Assembly (NCBI GenBank): GCA_963585895.1 | Contig: OY757921.1 | Span: forward strand, 55,803,081 to 55,867,080 | Direction: 5' to 3' | DNA from: Sepioteuthis lessoniana | Lineage: Eukaryota > Mollusca > Cephalopoda > Myopsida > Loliginidae | Length of the DNA: 64,000 nucleotides | Shown: one piece after another, positions 44,098-55,022 of the stretch | Position numbering within the stretch: the first letter of the stretch is position 1 | Layout: every line of letters starts with the position of its first letter | The notes under the pieces: generated by a model | Told to the model about the DNA's origin: nothing | Seen by the model: the letters and a program-made list of their open reading frames with translations, nothing else | Database searches by the model: none | Translations under genes and position numbers: made by a program

Positions 44098-44519
44098 TTG
44101 CGTATAAAAGAATTTTCAGGAGATATTTTTCTATATATTGTATTTTCCCCGTTGTTTCTATACGGGTAGAAGACTGGTGGATGTATTGTAATTCTACAAC
44201 GTGTCTTTTGGTTGATGACTCACTTTTTTGAGCTCGACTTTCAACTGTTTTGATTACTGAAGACTCGGCACTTTTCTGAAACACGAAAAGTCACGTCTGT
44301 ATTTTCTTTGACATTGTTTTATCCAGCAAATAGATTAACGTGGTACTCTTATTATATTTAGCACAAACTTCGCCGTTGAAGCGTAAATCCACTTGTAAGG
44401 TTAATTTTTACCCCCAAAATAAATTGTCTTACTGAATTCTGAACTTATAAAATCAAAATGGATTTGAAACCATCTTGAAAGTAGTAATTAGTCGTGTGCT
44501 TTTCAGACTATTCTTTATA
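44098..44519. other. No recognisable feature
   Basis: The minus-strand frame at 44075-44284 overlaps the SINE head and has no known motif. Confidence 0.35.
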
Positions 44520-44622
44520 ACACACATACACACACACACACACACACACGCGTGTGCGCGCACGAGTGTGAGCACGTGCGTGTTTGTGTGTGTGTGTTTG
44601 TGTGTGTGTGTGTTCATGTGTG
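44520..44622. repeat. (CA)n then (GT)n inverted alternating purine-pyrimidine tract
   Basis: About 30 bp of CA, a GCGC-rich centre (CGCGTGTGCGCGCACG, 44549-44564) and about 50 bp of GT. It can form a long hairpin, and Z-DNA is favoured along most of its length. Confidence 0.9.
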
Positions 44623-45049
44623 TGACCAGTGCTCTAAAATACATCAGCAAAAAATCGAAAATACGAATGAACGTTTCAGAAAATACTGGTCCACATACCT
44701 AGAAACAAAACAGGTTTCTTGCTCATTTGATGCTGCTGATTTTTAAAATGACCTTAGTTTTTCATGGTTAGCCACCGTTCTTGCTGTATTTTTCGAAGAA
44801 ATTTACGATTTTGGCTGATCGCAAAATTTAGCTTTTAAAGGTCGTAGAAAGCCATCAATTTTCAGGTTGGCTGAGCAATTTATGTCAGCCACTTCAAATA
44901 AACTATTTCTAATAGAAAAATGTGTTTTTGAGTAAAAAAAATTAGATATATATTCCAAATTTTTCAATTTATTACCAAAATTCAAACTAATAAACTTTAT
45001 ATTACATTTATAGGATTTACACTCCTATATTTTAAAATGGCTGTGATAC
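44623..45049. other. No recognisable feature
   Basis: AT-rich and unassigned. Confidence 0.4.
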
Positions 45050-45240
45050 CACTTATTCCCGAAACAAAGATGGCAGACGTCGGTAAACTAATCACTCTCG
45101 GGAACCTATTGGTCAGGAAAGTCACGTGATTTGTGCTCACAACTACGTCCTCATCTTTGATTTTGTCCCGCGCATTTGGAGCCGACCAAATGAAAAGGAT
45201 TGCCTCTTTATATAATCTCGTCTTCTAAGAACTCATTCTT
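45050..45240 (+). promoter_or_regulatory. Promoter-like tract (E-box, TATA)
   Basis: An unusually GC- and CpG-bearing stretch for this window. TCACGTGA at 45121-45128 contains a CACGTG E-box, and TTATATAAT at about 45208-45216 is a good TATA element. About 20 to 30 bp on lies ACTCATTCTTTCCC, a possible initiator. The core elements are seen; function is inference. It could be a host promoter or a solo LTR. Confidence 0.4.
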
Positions 45241-45284
45241 TCCCATTTTGACTCACAGTCATTGCACACTCTCACGCTCTCTCT

Positions 45285-45420
45285 CTATCTCACATTTTAA
45301 CTTCCAGAGACAGTACTCTCCCTCTCTTACATTTTCGACTTACAGAGACAACACTCTCTCTCTCTTTCTGACTTACAGAGACAGCACTCTCTCTCTTCGT
45401 TTCGACTTCCAGAAACAGCT
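45285..45420. repeat. Tandem repeat, 33-38 bp x 4, splice-acceptor-like
   Basis: ACTTCCAG or ACTTACAG followed by AGACA and a CT-rich run recurs at 45300, 45338, 45371 and 45405. Each unit is a pyrimidine tract followed by CAG, resembling a 3' splice site on the plus strand. Confidence 0.75.
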
Positions 45421-46170
45421 TGACCATGTAAGCTAGTAAGACACAATTCAATACGCGTAACATGGGTGCGTATGTATTCTGCAACCTTTTTCTTTCTTGT
45501 TCTGCCTTTTCGGTTAGACTTTTTCCAGCCTCGAACACAGCCTTAGAAATTTCGTCAAACCCCGAAAGAGACAAACAAGAAACATGGAAGAAGACACATG
45601 CCTCCTAGAATACATTGCTGTATTTTTGTAAATCGATACTTCGCATGAAATACTTAGTCAACATACATTTTATAGTCTACAGGACACTTTCAATATTTAT
45701 TCTTTTCCATAATATCCGTGTTAGTTGCACACATACACACATGCAAACACACAGAGGAATATTCAAAGACTATATTAGAATATTTGTAATGTTTCCTTTT
45801 TCATGTATTTGTTCATATATATAAATTTAGTTTTGTTTGTACTGCTTTGTTTTGAATGTTCTTTTGTCCGCGTCGTTTCACATCGTTTGCTTCATTTGCT
45901 TTTGAATAATGAGCCAAAATAAATTGTGGGGGAACAAACTATCAACCAAACATACCACCACAAAATGGAGGACCAAAAGTATTCACCAAACAACAGTACC
46001 CCCACACACTTTAGTAAACCTGATAATTAAGATGAAATAAAAAATGAAACACTGTTTGATATTCATAGATTTATCCTATCACTTTTTCCTTTCCCGACGG
46101 AAGGAAATCAAGCACACTGAAAGCTTTTGTTTTAACAGTTTGAAAGAAACTCCAACTGAAGACATCCCAG
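45421..46170. other. No supported feature
   Basis: A minus-strand frame is open from 45604 to 45290. Its first ~55 residues (GFDEISKAVFEAGKSLTEKA, then a QERKRLQNTY segment) have good protein composition, but there is no ATG at its start and it runs into the tandem repeat. I do not recognise it. The remainder is AT-rich. Confidence 0.3.
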
Positions 46171-46171
46171 T

Positions 46172-46240
46172 TGATTGGCTGTTTGGTTGTTTTGGTTTTA
46201 TGGCATAACAATCTTTGTAGGTTATTTAATGCCAAATTCT
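46172..46240 (-). mobile_element. SINE family 1, 3' tail only
   Basis: Minus strand of GGTTTTATGGCATAACAATC and GTAGGTTATTTAATGCC. No head. Confidence 0.55.
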
Positions 46241-46374
46241 GTTTTTACATGCGTTAAACCTGTCCCAATTGAATTCACCTATTCCATTGTACATGATGAA
46301 CATCATAAAAATGGTTTCACTATAACATCGGGAAACTCATTAAGGATGATGAATTTTTTAATTCAGTGAATGAT

Positions 46375-46690
46375 TTGGAATTACGCGCTTGGACATCATT
46401 TGTTGACTTGGTGAAAATCTTTAGCAATCGCCGGGCCCAAAACTACAAGGAGTCAGTAGAAAATTCAACAGAACATTGGCGCATTAAGGTTCATAAAAAA
46501 TTACATAGTCATCGAGATAAATTTCCTGATAATTGAGGTGATGTGAGTGATGAGCAAGGAGAATGATTCCATAAGGATATCAAAACAATGGAAGAGCACT
46601 ACCAAGGACGGTGAGAAAAACGAATGACTACTGCTGGATTATCAAAAAAGACTTAAATAACATTGAACATAACAGACAATCATGAAAGAG
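46375..46690 (+). pseudogene. Decayed transposon-type protein fragment
   Basis: Reads AWTSFVDLVKIFSNRRAQNY, then DKFPDN, a stop, GDVSDEQGEWFHKDIKTMEE and HYQGR. A highly repeated protein family in invertebrate genomes carries DVSDE-GERFHQDI-like C termini, and I match this to it from memory. Its element type is uncertain to me, probably a DNA transposon. At least one stop and one frameshift; the DYCW-type motif near 46632 is in another frame. No flanking repeats identified. Confidence 0.5.
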
Positions 46691-47714
46691 AAAATGTTTA
46701 CCATAGTTCTTATTTCAATCGTGTTATTTTTATAGAATTAGGGTCTGGTTACTATTGCAAAAATAGTATTTCTCAATAAGCAGACCAATATTTATTGGTT
46801 TAAATACGAATTGAGAGGTTTTTGCGATTTTACTTAAGGAAATATTGTCATCGATCAATATCATATACATAGAAAACAAACTAAAATTGCTTTTTTCCCA
46901 AAATGAGGCAATTTCGTACAACAAAAACAGTTGCTAACCAAGAGAAAGTAAGGTCGTTTTCAGATTCAGCGCCTTTAGATTAGCTAAAATAGGTTATTTG
47001 GTGCCGCGACACCATTTCAAAATTTATCTTTATTGGAGTGTGTGGGGGGGGGTACATTATTTCAACATTTTTTGATCACGAATTTACATTAAAAATGAGG
47101 TACTAATTTTTGAAAATGAACATAACTCATCACAATAACGATGTATAGAAAGAGATTTGTTTTCTGAATTCCCTATAGTTAATTAATACCCGGGTTTTCA
47201 CCAAGTATCCAATTCCTCAAAAAATCAAAACTCATAGAACGCTGAATACTAAAGAACAAACAATATATATTAGATTGAAATCTATATTTTCATGGCAATA
47301 TTGTTAACTTTGCAAATTAAACATTTAGAACCTTTAGATAAAAAATGTTTCTCTCTTTTTACTTTTGGTAATAAAATCCTTTGCATGAGAAAACGAAGAC
47401 AATATGGAAAATTAAACTGACATGTATCGCTATCAGAACAGCTTCTTTAAAAATGAAATACCATCTCGCTAAAAAAGTCTCCACGTAACAAAGTGTACCT
47501 CTTTTTGCAATCAATATCTTGTATTGGTTGAATTTTGAAGCTCATCTATGTGAGTTTATTTATTTCCTTTTTTTCATAAATCAGTGCCTTTTCCATGTAC
47601 CTACACTGTATTTAATTTTGTTCCTTTTTTAAAACTAAAGACACATCTAATTAAATGAAAATTGTGGTCATACGTATTTCTATGGTATACCATAATATTA
47701 AGCATGTTCCCTTT
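46691..47714. other. No recognisable feature
   Basis: About 1 kb of AT-rich DNA with a G-run at 47044-47053. Confidence 0.4.
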
Positions 47715-47805
47715 AAATCATTTTTAGATCCATTTTTTAAAGACTGGTTTCAGAAATTTAAATCATTTTCATATCCATTTTTTTAAAGACTGGTTTCAGA
47801 AATTT
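47715..47805. repeat. 45-bp tandem duplication
   Basis: Two near-identical units (47715-47759 and 47760-47805), each containing AAAGACTGGTTTCAGAAATTT. It lies at the 5' edge of the gypsy pol fossil, so it duplicates pol coding sequence (the KDWFQKF-type motif). Confidence 0.85.
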
Positions 47806-48077
47806 AATCTCTGGGATCAACCAATTAATACGTTTTGCCAAAAAGTAGAATGCATTACGGCCGAAGATGAAAAAATTAAGATAGAACTAAAAGGTAGTTT
47901 CCCCGAAGTATTTTCAGCTGGTCTTGGCAAATGTACTAAAATTAAAGCAAAATTTGAACTGAAGGAAAATACACGCCCCAATTTTAGAAAGAACCGAAAC
48001 GTACCGTTCGCCGCGACCGAAGAAATAAATAAAGAGCTAGACTGATTAGTGAATATAGGCATATTATCGAAAGTGGA

Positions 48078-48371
48078 ATGGGCTGCTCCAACGGTATATA
48101 TAAGAAAAAAATCCGGGTATACGCAGACTTTTCTACAGGATTGAACGCTGCACTCAAGGGTTACCACTGTCCACTCCCCGGCCCAGAAGAGGTTTTTAAT
48201 AAATTAAATGGAGGAAAAGTCTTTTCAAAAATTGACTTAAGTGAAGCCTACCTCCAGATTCCAGTTGAAGAAAATAGCTCTAAACTATTCAGTATTAACA
48301 CACACAGAGGGCTGTACAAATTTGACAGACTAGTTTTTGGAATAAAAGTTGCACCGGTTATCTTCCAATAG
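48078..48371 (+). pseudogene. Gypsy RT fragment 1
   Basis: 97 residues: RVYADFSTGLNAALKG, KVFSKIDLSEAYLQIPV (motif A; the Asp in KIDLS is catalytic) and YKFDRLVFGIKVAP (motif B). It ends at a TAG (48369-48371) that interrupts RT just before the active-site segment. Confidence 0.9.
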
Positions 48372-48722
48372 GTGATGGACACCACGCAGGGCGGCTTTGA
48401 CTTCACTTTCGATTATCTTGATGATATTGTAATTAGTAGTAAAACGAAGGAGCTACACAGAGAACATCTAAACAAGGTTTTCGCACAAATACGGGAATTT
48501 GGGTTCAAGGTAGAGGAAGCAAAATGCGATTTCTGTATGAACAAAATCAAATATCTGGGACATATCATTGACAAAGACGGGAGACGTCCCGACCCCGAAA
48601 GGGCTACAGCTATCAAGGATATGCCCGCCCTTGATAATGTTACGACATTACAGAGTTTCCTTGGACTTGCAAACTACTACCAAAGTTTCATAAAAATTTG
48701 CACGATCTCCACGCCCCGCTAA
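48372..48722 (+). pseudogene. Gypsy RT fragment 2 with YLDD
   Basis: YLDDIVISS is at residues 15-23 (YLDD 48414-48425). FKVEEAKCDFCMNKIKYLGH and the LQSFLGLANYYQSFI connection motif follow. The frame is lost after FIK near 48693. It is continuous with fragment 1 except for one stop codon. Confidence 0.9.
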
Positions 48723-48901
48723 ACGAACAACTAAAATAAGATAAAAAGTGGAAATGGACGCCCGAATGTCAAACAGCATTTGACCAAATTAAAAAGGCAT
48801 TAACATCTGATCTTTTTCTCACGCACTATGACCCAAAACTGGAGATTATTGTCACAAGCGATGCCAGCTCATATGGGGTTGGTACGTGTATCCTACATAA
48901 A

Positions 48902-49093
48902 ATGCCCGATGGGACAAAAAATCCAATAGTCCACGCATCTAGAACCCTTCTTCCGGCCGAAAAGCATTATTCCCAGATTGAAAAGGAGGCCTTGGGAATA
49001 ATATTTGCAGTGATAAAATTTCACCGATACTTGCAAGGCAGATTCTTTACTCTACAAACTGACCACAAGCCCCTCATAACCATTTTCGGATAA
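48902..49093 (+). pseudogene. Gypsy RNase H fragment
   Basis: From 48842 the strand gives LEIIVTSDASSYGVGT, where the DAS Asp is catalytic. Then come VHASRTLLPAEKHYSQIEKE, whose Glu in IEKEAL is catalytic, and TLQTDHKPLI with the third Asp. Catalytic residues look intact. It ends at a TAA after TIFG. Confidence 0.9.
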
Positions 49094-50345
49094 AAAAAAA
49101 GGGTTTACCGATTTATACTGCCAATAGGCTATTAAGATGGGAAACGATTTTACTGAACTACAATTTTAAAATCGAATACCTCCCGTCAAATCAGATTAGC
49201 CACGCAGATGGAATATCAAGGTTGGTACCGAAGTATAGTGAACCCTTCGAGGACACAATAATAGCAGCCTTACGAACAGACTGTGAAATTAAAAACATGA
49301 TAGCCAACACCATCAAAGAACTGCCTGTGACGCTACTCGAGATAAAAAGCGAAGCAATGAACGACGACTTTATTACTAATATTAAACAGAAAATCATAGC
49401 AAAAAAATGAAAAAGTACCAGAAGTATTTTCACTATGTGACAACGTCCTCCTATATAGTGAAAGGGTCGTGATACCAAAGAAATTGCAAAACAGAATTTT
49501 AAGAGATTTTCACACGGGACACGCGGGAATAAATAGAATGAAGAGTCTCATGAGAAGCTATGTTTATTGGCTGAAGATGGATAACGACATTAGGGATATG
49601 ATCGAAAAAATGTAAACTGTGTCTTAGCGGCAAAAGCACCCCCATTACTTTCAAACCTTGGCCAAAAACAGAACAAACTTGGTCGAGGATACTTGTTGAT
49701 TTTGCAGGTCCCCTGGAAGATTTCTACTACCTAATTATAGTGGTGAGTTACACTAAATGGCCTGAGGTTCTCTGATGAAGAAGACCTACTACAGGGACAA
49801 CTATTGGGTTCCTACATGAACTGTTTGCGCGTTTCGGTGTAGTAGCAATTTCTGCAGGTATACAGAATCACACTCAATCCCAATACACCACTGGCAGTCT
49901 CATCAGCAGAGACGATGTTTGCCAGAAAGATAAGATCCGTCTTCGATAAGCTACTCCCGAAACAAAATAAGCAACGAAAGACCACATTAGCGCCTAAAAA
50001 AAGGTTCAACATGGGAGAAAAATTTACTTTAAAAAATATCAAAATAACACGTCCTGTTGGGAACGTGGAATAATTAAAAAAAGAATTGGTGACATGATGT
50101 ACATTGTATAAGGACCCAAATACACACATAAGAGACACCAAAACCAGTTACAGGAACGCAGTTTGAACGACTCCAACGACGTACCACAAACAGAAGAAGA
50201 GCCAATAGACACCATTTTCGACATGTTCGATTTACATCATCCCCAACCAACGGAAATACGTCGGCCAGGGAGAAAAAGGAAATTCACCGACCCGTTGATG
50301 ATCGACCCAAAAAGAAAAAAAATATTAACAGCACTTTTACGAAGT

Positions 50346-50671
50346 AAAAGGCTTGGGGGAGGGGTGTTGTGGGAGCCTTACCCATCTTACCATAATGAGC
50401 TCTTCTCACCGTCATTAGTACTAGAGATTTCGCAGCCAGAGGGCAGACCAATAACGGTGTTATCCGAACAGTACGATACTTCTTACCTTTTCTATGTAAC
50501 TCTATCTTTCTTGTGTAATATAATCTGTTATCTAATATCTGTGTTTGCGTTTTCATTAGTGACCTTTTCCGGGGCCACAACATATACCATGGTTAAAGAG
50601 TTCAGTCTGGCCTTCTATTTAACCCTAATTGGAGGGAGAATAGTTGTAGTTATATCTTTATTAGCAGTATA
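50346..50671 (+). repeat. Polypurine tract and truncated 3' LTR (putative)
   Basis: A purine run AAAAGGCTTGGGGGAGGGG (50346-50364) directly precedes TGTTGTGGGAGCC (50365 on), the usual PPT-then-TG start of a gypsy 3' LTR. The LTR end is not seen; a SINE fragment begins at about 50672. An open frame of 169 codons (50163-50672) crosses this boundary. Its hydrophobic second half is LTR read-through, not an envelope gene. Confidence 0.6.
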
Positions 50672-50734
50672 AGAAATGCAAACAACCTCATCCAGTATTT
50701 GAACTTGGTTACGATGGTAATCTTTACACCACGA

Positions 50735-50735
<1 letters not shown>
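50672..50735 (-). mobile_element. SINE family 2 fragment
   Basis: GAAATGCAAACAACCTCATCC and TATTTGAACTTGG on the plus strand match the reverse of the family-2 head (compare 35215-35250). Confidence 0.45.
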
Positions 50736-50737
<2 letters not shown>

Positions 50738-50807
<70 letters not shown>

Positions 50808-50810
50808 AGA
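50738..50810. repeat. (CA)n-(TA)n microsatellite
   Basis: About 52 bp of CA followed by TA. Confidence 0.95.
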
Positions 50811-51896
50811 AAAGGAAAAAAGAGAAGATCGTTACATGGAAATTCATTATATGATAATGTATTTGAACTTCACGAGTATTTGGTTCTTTTTATCTTTAAT
50901 TGCGACTGATAAAAAACAATATTTATGTTTCCATTTTTATAGTCGAGATACAGACACACTTTAATTCCTAACTACTTTTCTGTCACTTGTCAATGCACGC
51001 AGGAACTTTCAGAAATAAATCCTCGTCTGTAAATTCTATCCCACATATATCTTCTTTCTTTTGTTTTATATCAGAAGCAATGTTCGACTCTTGAAATATA
51101 TGAAACATATATTTCGCAAGCATTACTCAAAGATAAAGCTACTTTGTTTTACTTGTCTAAAATTTCTCCATATATTTCATGAATTGTAATTCGTTCCAAT
51201 AAACAAATGGTTGATCGTAAACTAAAGCTTAATTTCAAGTCTAACTCAACATTTGGAAACAATCAATTAAATAAAGTCCTCGTTTCTTCAGTTACATATT
51301 AAGCTATGTTTAAGTGGGTACATTAAGTGGGTATATTAGTAGTTGTAAGGTACAAACTACTATTTTAAGAAATTTTCATACTTCGAGTGTTCGCTCAAAA
51401 ATAGCCAAAAGATTCCTTTGGAAAAACAAACTTATAAATAAACAAATTTAACAGCATAATCAAGAAATATGCAGTTATATTTAGTATAGAATGTTTCAGA
51501 TTTGTATGAATAAATCCATACTACAGCTTTTAAACATTATCATTTGAAATCTAATCATTTATCCTTATAATATAATATTACTAGCAGAAGTACTCATCTA
51601 CACCGGATCAGAGGATAAGGCTTAAATCGTGGCTGTTTATAATAACAGTAAAGCTCTTCGATAGTAGTGAGCTAGTGTTTTCATCATGTTATGAGAAACT
51701 GTAGGGTAAATACAGGCCATAAAAGTTCTCAAGAAATGTGAAAATAAATCCCTTTTAATGTCTATTTCAACTTTGTTTCCAATTTAAAATTAACCCCATC
51801 CTTTTTACAAACATTAATTGTTATTTAAAAAAAAATTCACTAGTGTTTTAACACTACAGGATTTATTTTTTAGTAGCACTGCTACTGTTTATTTAT
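50811..51896. other. No recognisable feature
   Basis: AT-rich. The end contains a duplicated block TTTTTTAGTAGCAC...GCTACTG (51868-51920) leading into a SINE tail. Confidence 0.4.
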
Positions 51897-51985
51897 TTTT
51901 TTAGTAGCACCGCTACTGTTTTACAAGGATTGTTTTGGCATTAAATAACCAATGAAGTTGATATGCCATTAAACAAACCAACCCA
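51897..51985 (+). mobile_element. SINE family 1, 3' part
   Basis: AGTAGCACCGCTACTGTTTT, GGCATTAAATAACC and GATATGCCATTAAACAAACC. No head. Confidence 0.6.
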
Positions 51986-53004
51986 AAATCCACTTATTTT
52001 TACGCAATACAATGAATTAATCTTGTGAGAAAAATTTCATAGGTTTTTGTAGAAAAATATTTTTTAAGATTTCATTTTAGTGAGCGAAGATATAGAAACT
52101 TATCAATAATTTTTGATATCTAGATTGTTTATTCTAAGAAATAATACCATATAATTATTTTACGTATCCATCTAGAAAACCCTCTAATAAATCTAATAGC
52201 GTTTAAGTCTGGAGAATTTTAGTGTAACAAATAATTCACTGCTTTTTTTCTTTTGGATTTTATAAGTTTAAATTATATACGATTTGACTTGCAACAACTT
52301 GGCTTTTCACTTATTCTTCTTTATTATTAGAGACCATCACTCAATGAAAGTCTTTCTCCACCCAGAAGAACAGACATAGAAAATCTAGCGTATTAGATGT
52401 ATATTAGTAGTTCGCTTTCAGAGAACCATAATATTCAAAGTTAATGAATAAACTTATTTTAGTTTTTACAGTTTTTTATGTTTGTATCTGTTGTATCTTT
52501 AAAAGGGATAAAATCAGACAAGGTAGTACTTGAGTGGAAAGGAACAGGTAACAGGTTCGTAGAATAAAGAAAGGGTTTTATTGTGTTGTATAGTGGCTCG
52601 TACCACTTGACGTCCGGTATCTCGGAGAAATAAAAGACTTCGTGTTTCTTAAACACAGTCATTACTGAAACATCTGTCAGTAGTAAAACCAACTTCGGAC
52701 GTAACGCCAACAATGCGAGACTTATAATATTTGTTGGACTGTACCACTTCAGTTAATAAATAGTTAACTCTATTTCAATGTGTATCTCTTCCTTTCAACG
52801 ATACATGTTGCAAGAAAGATACAATAAAACTGACAAGGAATGGTGAGGCACGCTATTAGGCCCCGATGTAAAGAGTGTTATTAGTCCCTGTCTCCCATCA
52901 GACAAAAATTGACACAAGATCAAATGTTTCGAAGGCCAGATTATAGAGGGAATTAGGGGAGGGGAATGTCGAGCCCGACTTGACTATGCTAGTGCAATGT
53001 GGGA
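51986..53004. other. Unassigned DNA
   Basis: A minus-strand frame at 52459-52713 (84 residues, for example FYFSEIPDVKWYEPLYNTI) has no known motif and no ATG at its limit. The plus strand at 52617-52637 has GGAGAAATAAAAG, so an eroded solo LTR is an alternative. Neither is supported. Confidence 0.3.
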
Positions 53005-53277
53005 CAAGATTAATATATCTCAATACTGAATTTCAGAAAAAAAAAGGAAAACTATGGACCTACACCTACGCATATAATACTAAAGCACAGATAAACTACG
53101 TCTTTATAAATAAGAAATGGAATAATAGCGCATTGAATTGCAAGGCATATTCCTCTTCCGAGGGTTGTCCTCCGATCACCGAACTGTCACAGCAAAGATA
53201 CGACTGAGCCTACGAAGGAATGGGGCCCGAACAATAACCACCGTACACTGTGACTGGTCCCTGCTTAACAACAGGGA

Positions 53278-53317
53278 TATTAGAGATGAATATATTAACA
53301 TATATTTATCTCTAATA
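53278..53317. repeat. Quasi-palindrome 1 in RTE copy
   Basis: 18-bp arms TATTAGAGATGAATATAT and ATATATTTATCTCTAATA around a TAAC loop, with one mismatch. The left arm is normal RTE sequence; the right arm is its inverted copy and is not in other RTE copies. Confidence 0.9.
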
Positions 53318-53713
53318 CCCCTGTCTAAGAAACAAATTCGATGCACTACAGGAGAAAACAGAAACACATACTTCAATTGACGAATGCGAGAATTTTGCCA
53401 ATGCCCACTTAGAAGCAGGGGTAGAACGCATACCAACTGAACAAAAAGCTAAACCTAGAGTCCCATGAGAGACATTAGCGGTTAGAAAATAGCGTGCAGA
53501 CGTGTAAAATGCTTCCAAATACAATAGGAGGAACCCAACCAATATCAATGCCCTGAAACTTAAAAAGGCACAAAAGAAATTAGTTAACATATACCAAAAA
53601 GAACAAACAAAATATATACAAAATCAAATCAATAAGATTAGAGACTCGGTCGAAGATAGACAATCTAGGATAGCATTGCAAACGGAACCAATTAAAAGAA
53701 TTATTAGTAAACA

Positions 53714-53753
53714 TTGTGTAAACGGACCCAGTTTACTGGGTCCGTTTACACAA
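53714..53753. repeat. Perfect palindrome 2 in RTE copy
   Basis: 19-bp perfect arms (TTGTGTAAACGGACCCAGT and its complement) with a TT loop. The right arm is the normal RTE sequence for LGPFTQ; the left arm replaces native DNA. Confidence 0.95.
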
Positions 53754-54410
53754 AAAGTCGACGCGGTACTAAGAAAAATTAAAAACAGAAAAGTAGCTGG
53801 GCTTGATGAAATACCCCAGAAATATGGAAGACCAGGGAATTTGGCGACATACGGTTCAGACCCTGTAATGCCGTATATGATCAAAATACAATAGACAGAT
53901 AGACAAATGTTTAACTACGCAACCACATGGAACCCAAAATTGGGAACATACTTTCGGAGAAATCGATCCACGACATCACAAATCACTATCCGTCGAATTC
54001 TAGCAGGTGTATGTGCAAAAAACCTAGAGGCAACAATATTATTTGTCGAATTCTCCGAGGCCTTTGACTCCATACACAGAGGGAAGATGGAGAAAATACT
54101 ACTCGTCTACGGAATACCCAAAGAAACCGTCGCGGACATAATGATGCTATATAAAAACACAAAAGGAAAAGTCCGCTTACCGAATGGAGACTCGGACTAT
54201 TTTGACATTGTAGCAGGTGTGCTGTAAGGACACACATAAGCCCCATACCTTGTAGAAGAGAAATGGACTTACTCCCGGAAAAACGTGCTCGTGTGTGCCT
54301 ACCATGTAAAGGCGAAAATGGCTGATCTCACATCGTGTTTTAAGAACTCACGATCTCGGATTCTTACGAGACTGACGAGACTTGACAAGGGTGTGTGCAA
54401 AGCTCTAAGC

Positions 54411-54460
54411 GCATAAAAAGAGCACGGGCGACAGAGACAGCGTCAGTGTTCGTAGTGAAG
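54411..54460 (+). promoter_or_regulatory. TATA and initiator of the nested LINE
   Basis: GCATAAAAAG at 54411-54420 and TCAGT at 54443-54447 are about 32 bp apart, the usual TATA-to-start spacing with an arthropod/mollusc-type initiator. It is located about 160 bp into the insert. Confidence 0.45.
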
Positions 54461-55022
54461 CGTCTCAGCTTATTTTCGTCAGTATAATTTTTGGATTTGC
54501 GTACGAACAGTAAGTTTCTTATTGAAGTTATTTGTTGGAACTATTGTTATCGTTTTATTGTTATTTCTTGAGTGACCTTCCTCAGACAATTGTTATTGTT
54601 GTTTGTTTTTGGGGTGGGTCAAACCACGACTTGCTTCGTTGATTTTTTCATCCCGACCGTCTTTACATCTTGCCATTTGTTGTTTGTTATCTGAAAGTCG
54701 TCTTTTTGTCATATGTATTTTCACTCGGACCCCTTCCTCTTGGTTGCCTTAAAGCAACTATGGAGGAGCTGACTTTAAATCCATCTCATTCGACTTCACA
54801 ACAAGACATGTTCCACGATACTGAACCCTCCCCGGAGCCGGAAAATTTATCATAAGCTTCATCGGCTCGCTCAATACCACCTGCATAAAAGCCACCGCCA
54901 ACGCCAGTCTCCTGGTCGCTGCAATTAGAAAAAAATAAAAATCGCCGGCTGACCCCGCTAACGACAGAGTCCAAAAATATGCAAAGTACTTTAAGGATAG
55001 TGAAATTTTACCTATCCCCGAA

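Larger units (their letters stand above)
47740..50364 (+). mobile_element. Ty3/gypsy pol fossil, copy 2, to polypurine tract
   Basis: In order: RT N-terminal region (47810-48070), RT (48078-48722), RNase H (48800-49093), a linker, an H2C2-like integrase zinc region (about 49500-49640), an interrupted integrase core (49680-49850), an integrase C terminus (49895-50140) and a polypurine tract. Gag and protease are absent. About six stops or shifts. Between LFARFG and the AETMFARKIRS-like segment most of the catalytic core is deleted. It is closely related to copy 1 at 24615-26703. Confidence 0.85.
53005..54249 (+). mobile_element. RTE-like LINE, left part of split copy
   Basis: Starts inside the endonuclease (RLIYLNTEFQKKKGKLWTY near 53010), passes an SDHR-coding stretch near 53175, and continues through the connector and RT motif A (FVEFSEAFDSIHRGKME near 54042). 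It stops after GVL near 54227, where the family reads LQGDTLAPYLF. A ~140-bp deletion lies near 53900, and two long palindromes lie at 53278-53317 and 53714-53753. It resumes at 57846. Confidence 0.85.

Noticed and set aside
45290-45604. Minus-strand gene of about 94 codons
   Set aside because: No ATG at its limit, a third of it is the tandem repeat, and no motif is recognised.
50163-50672. Envelope-like membrane protein after gypsy pol
   Set aside because: The frame crosses a polypurine tract and LTR start; the hydrophobic part is LTR read-through, with no signal peptide or fusion motif.
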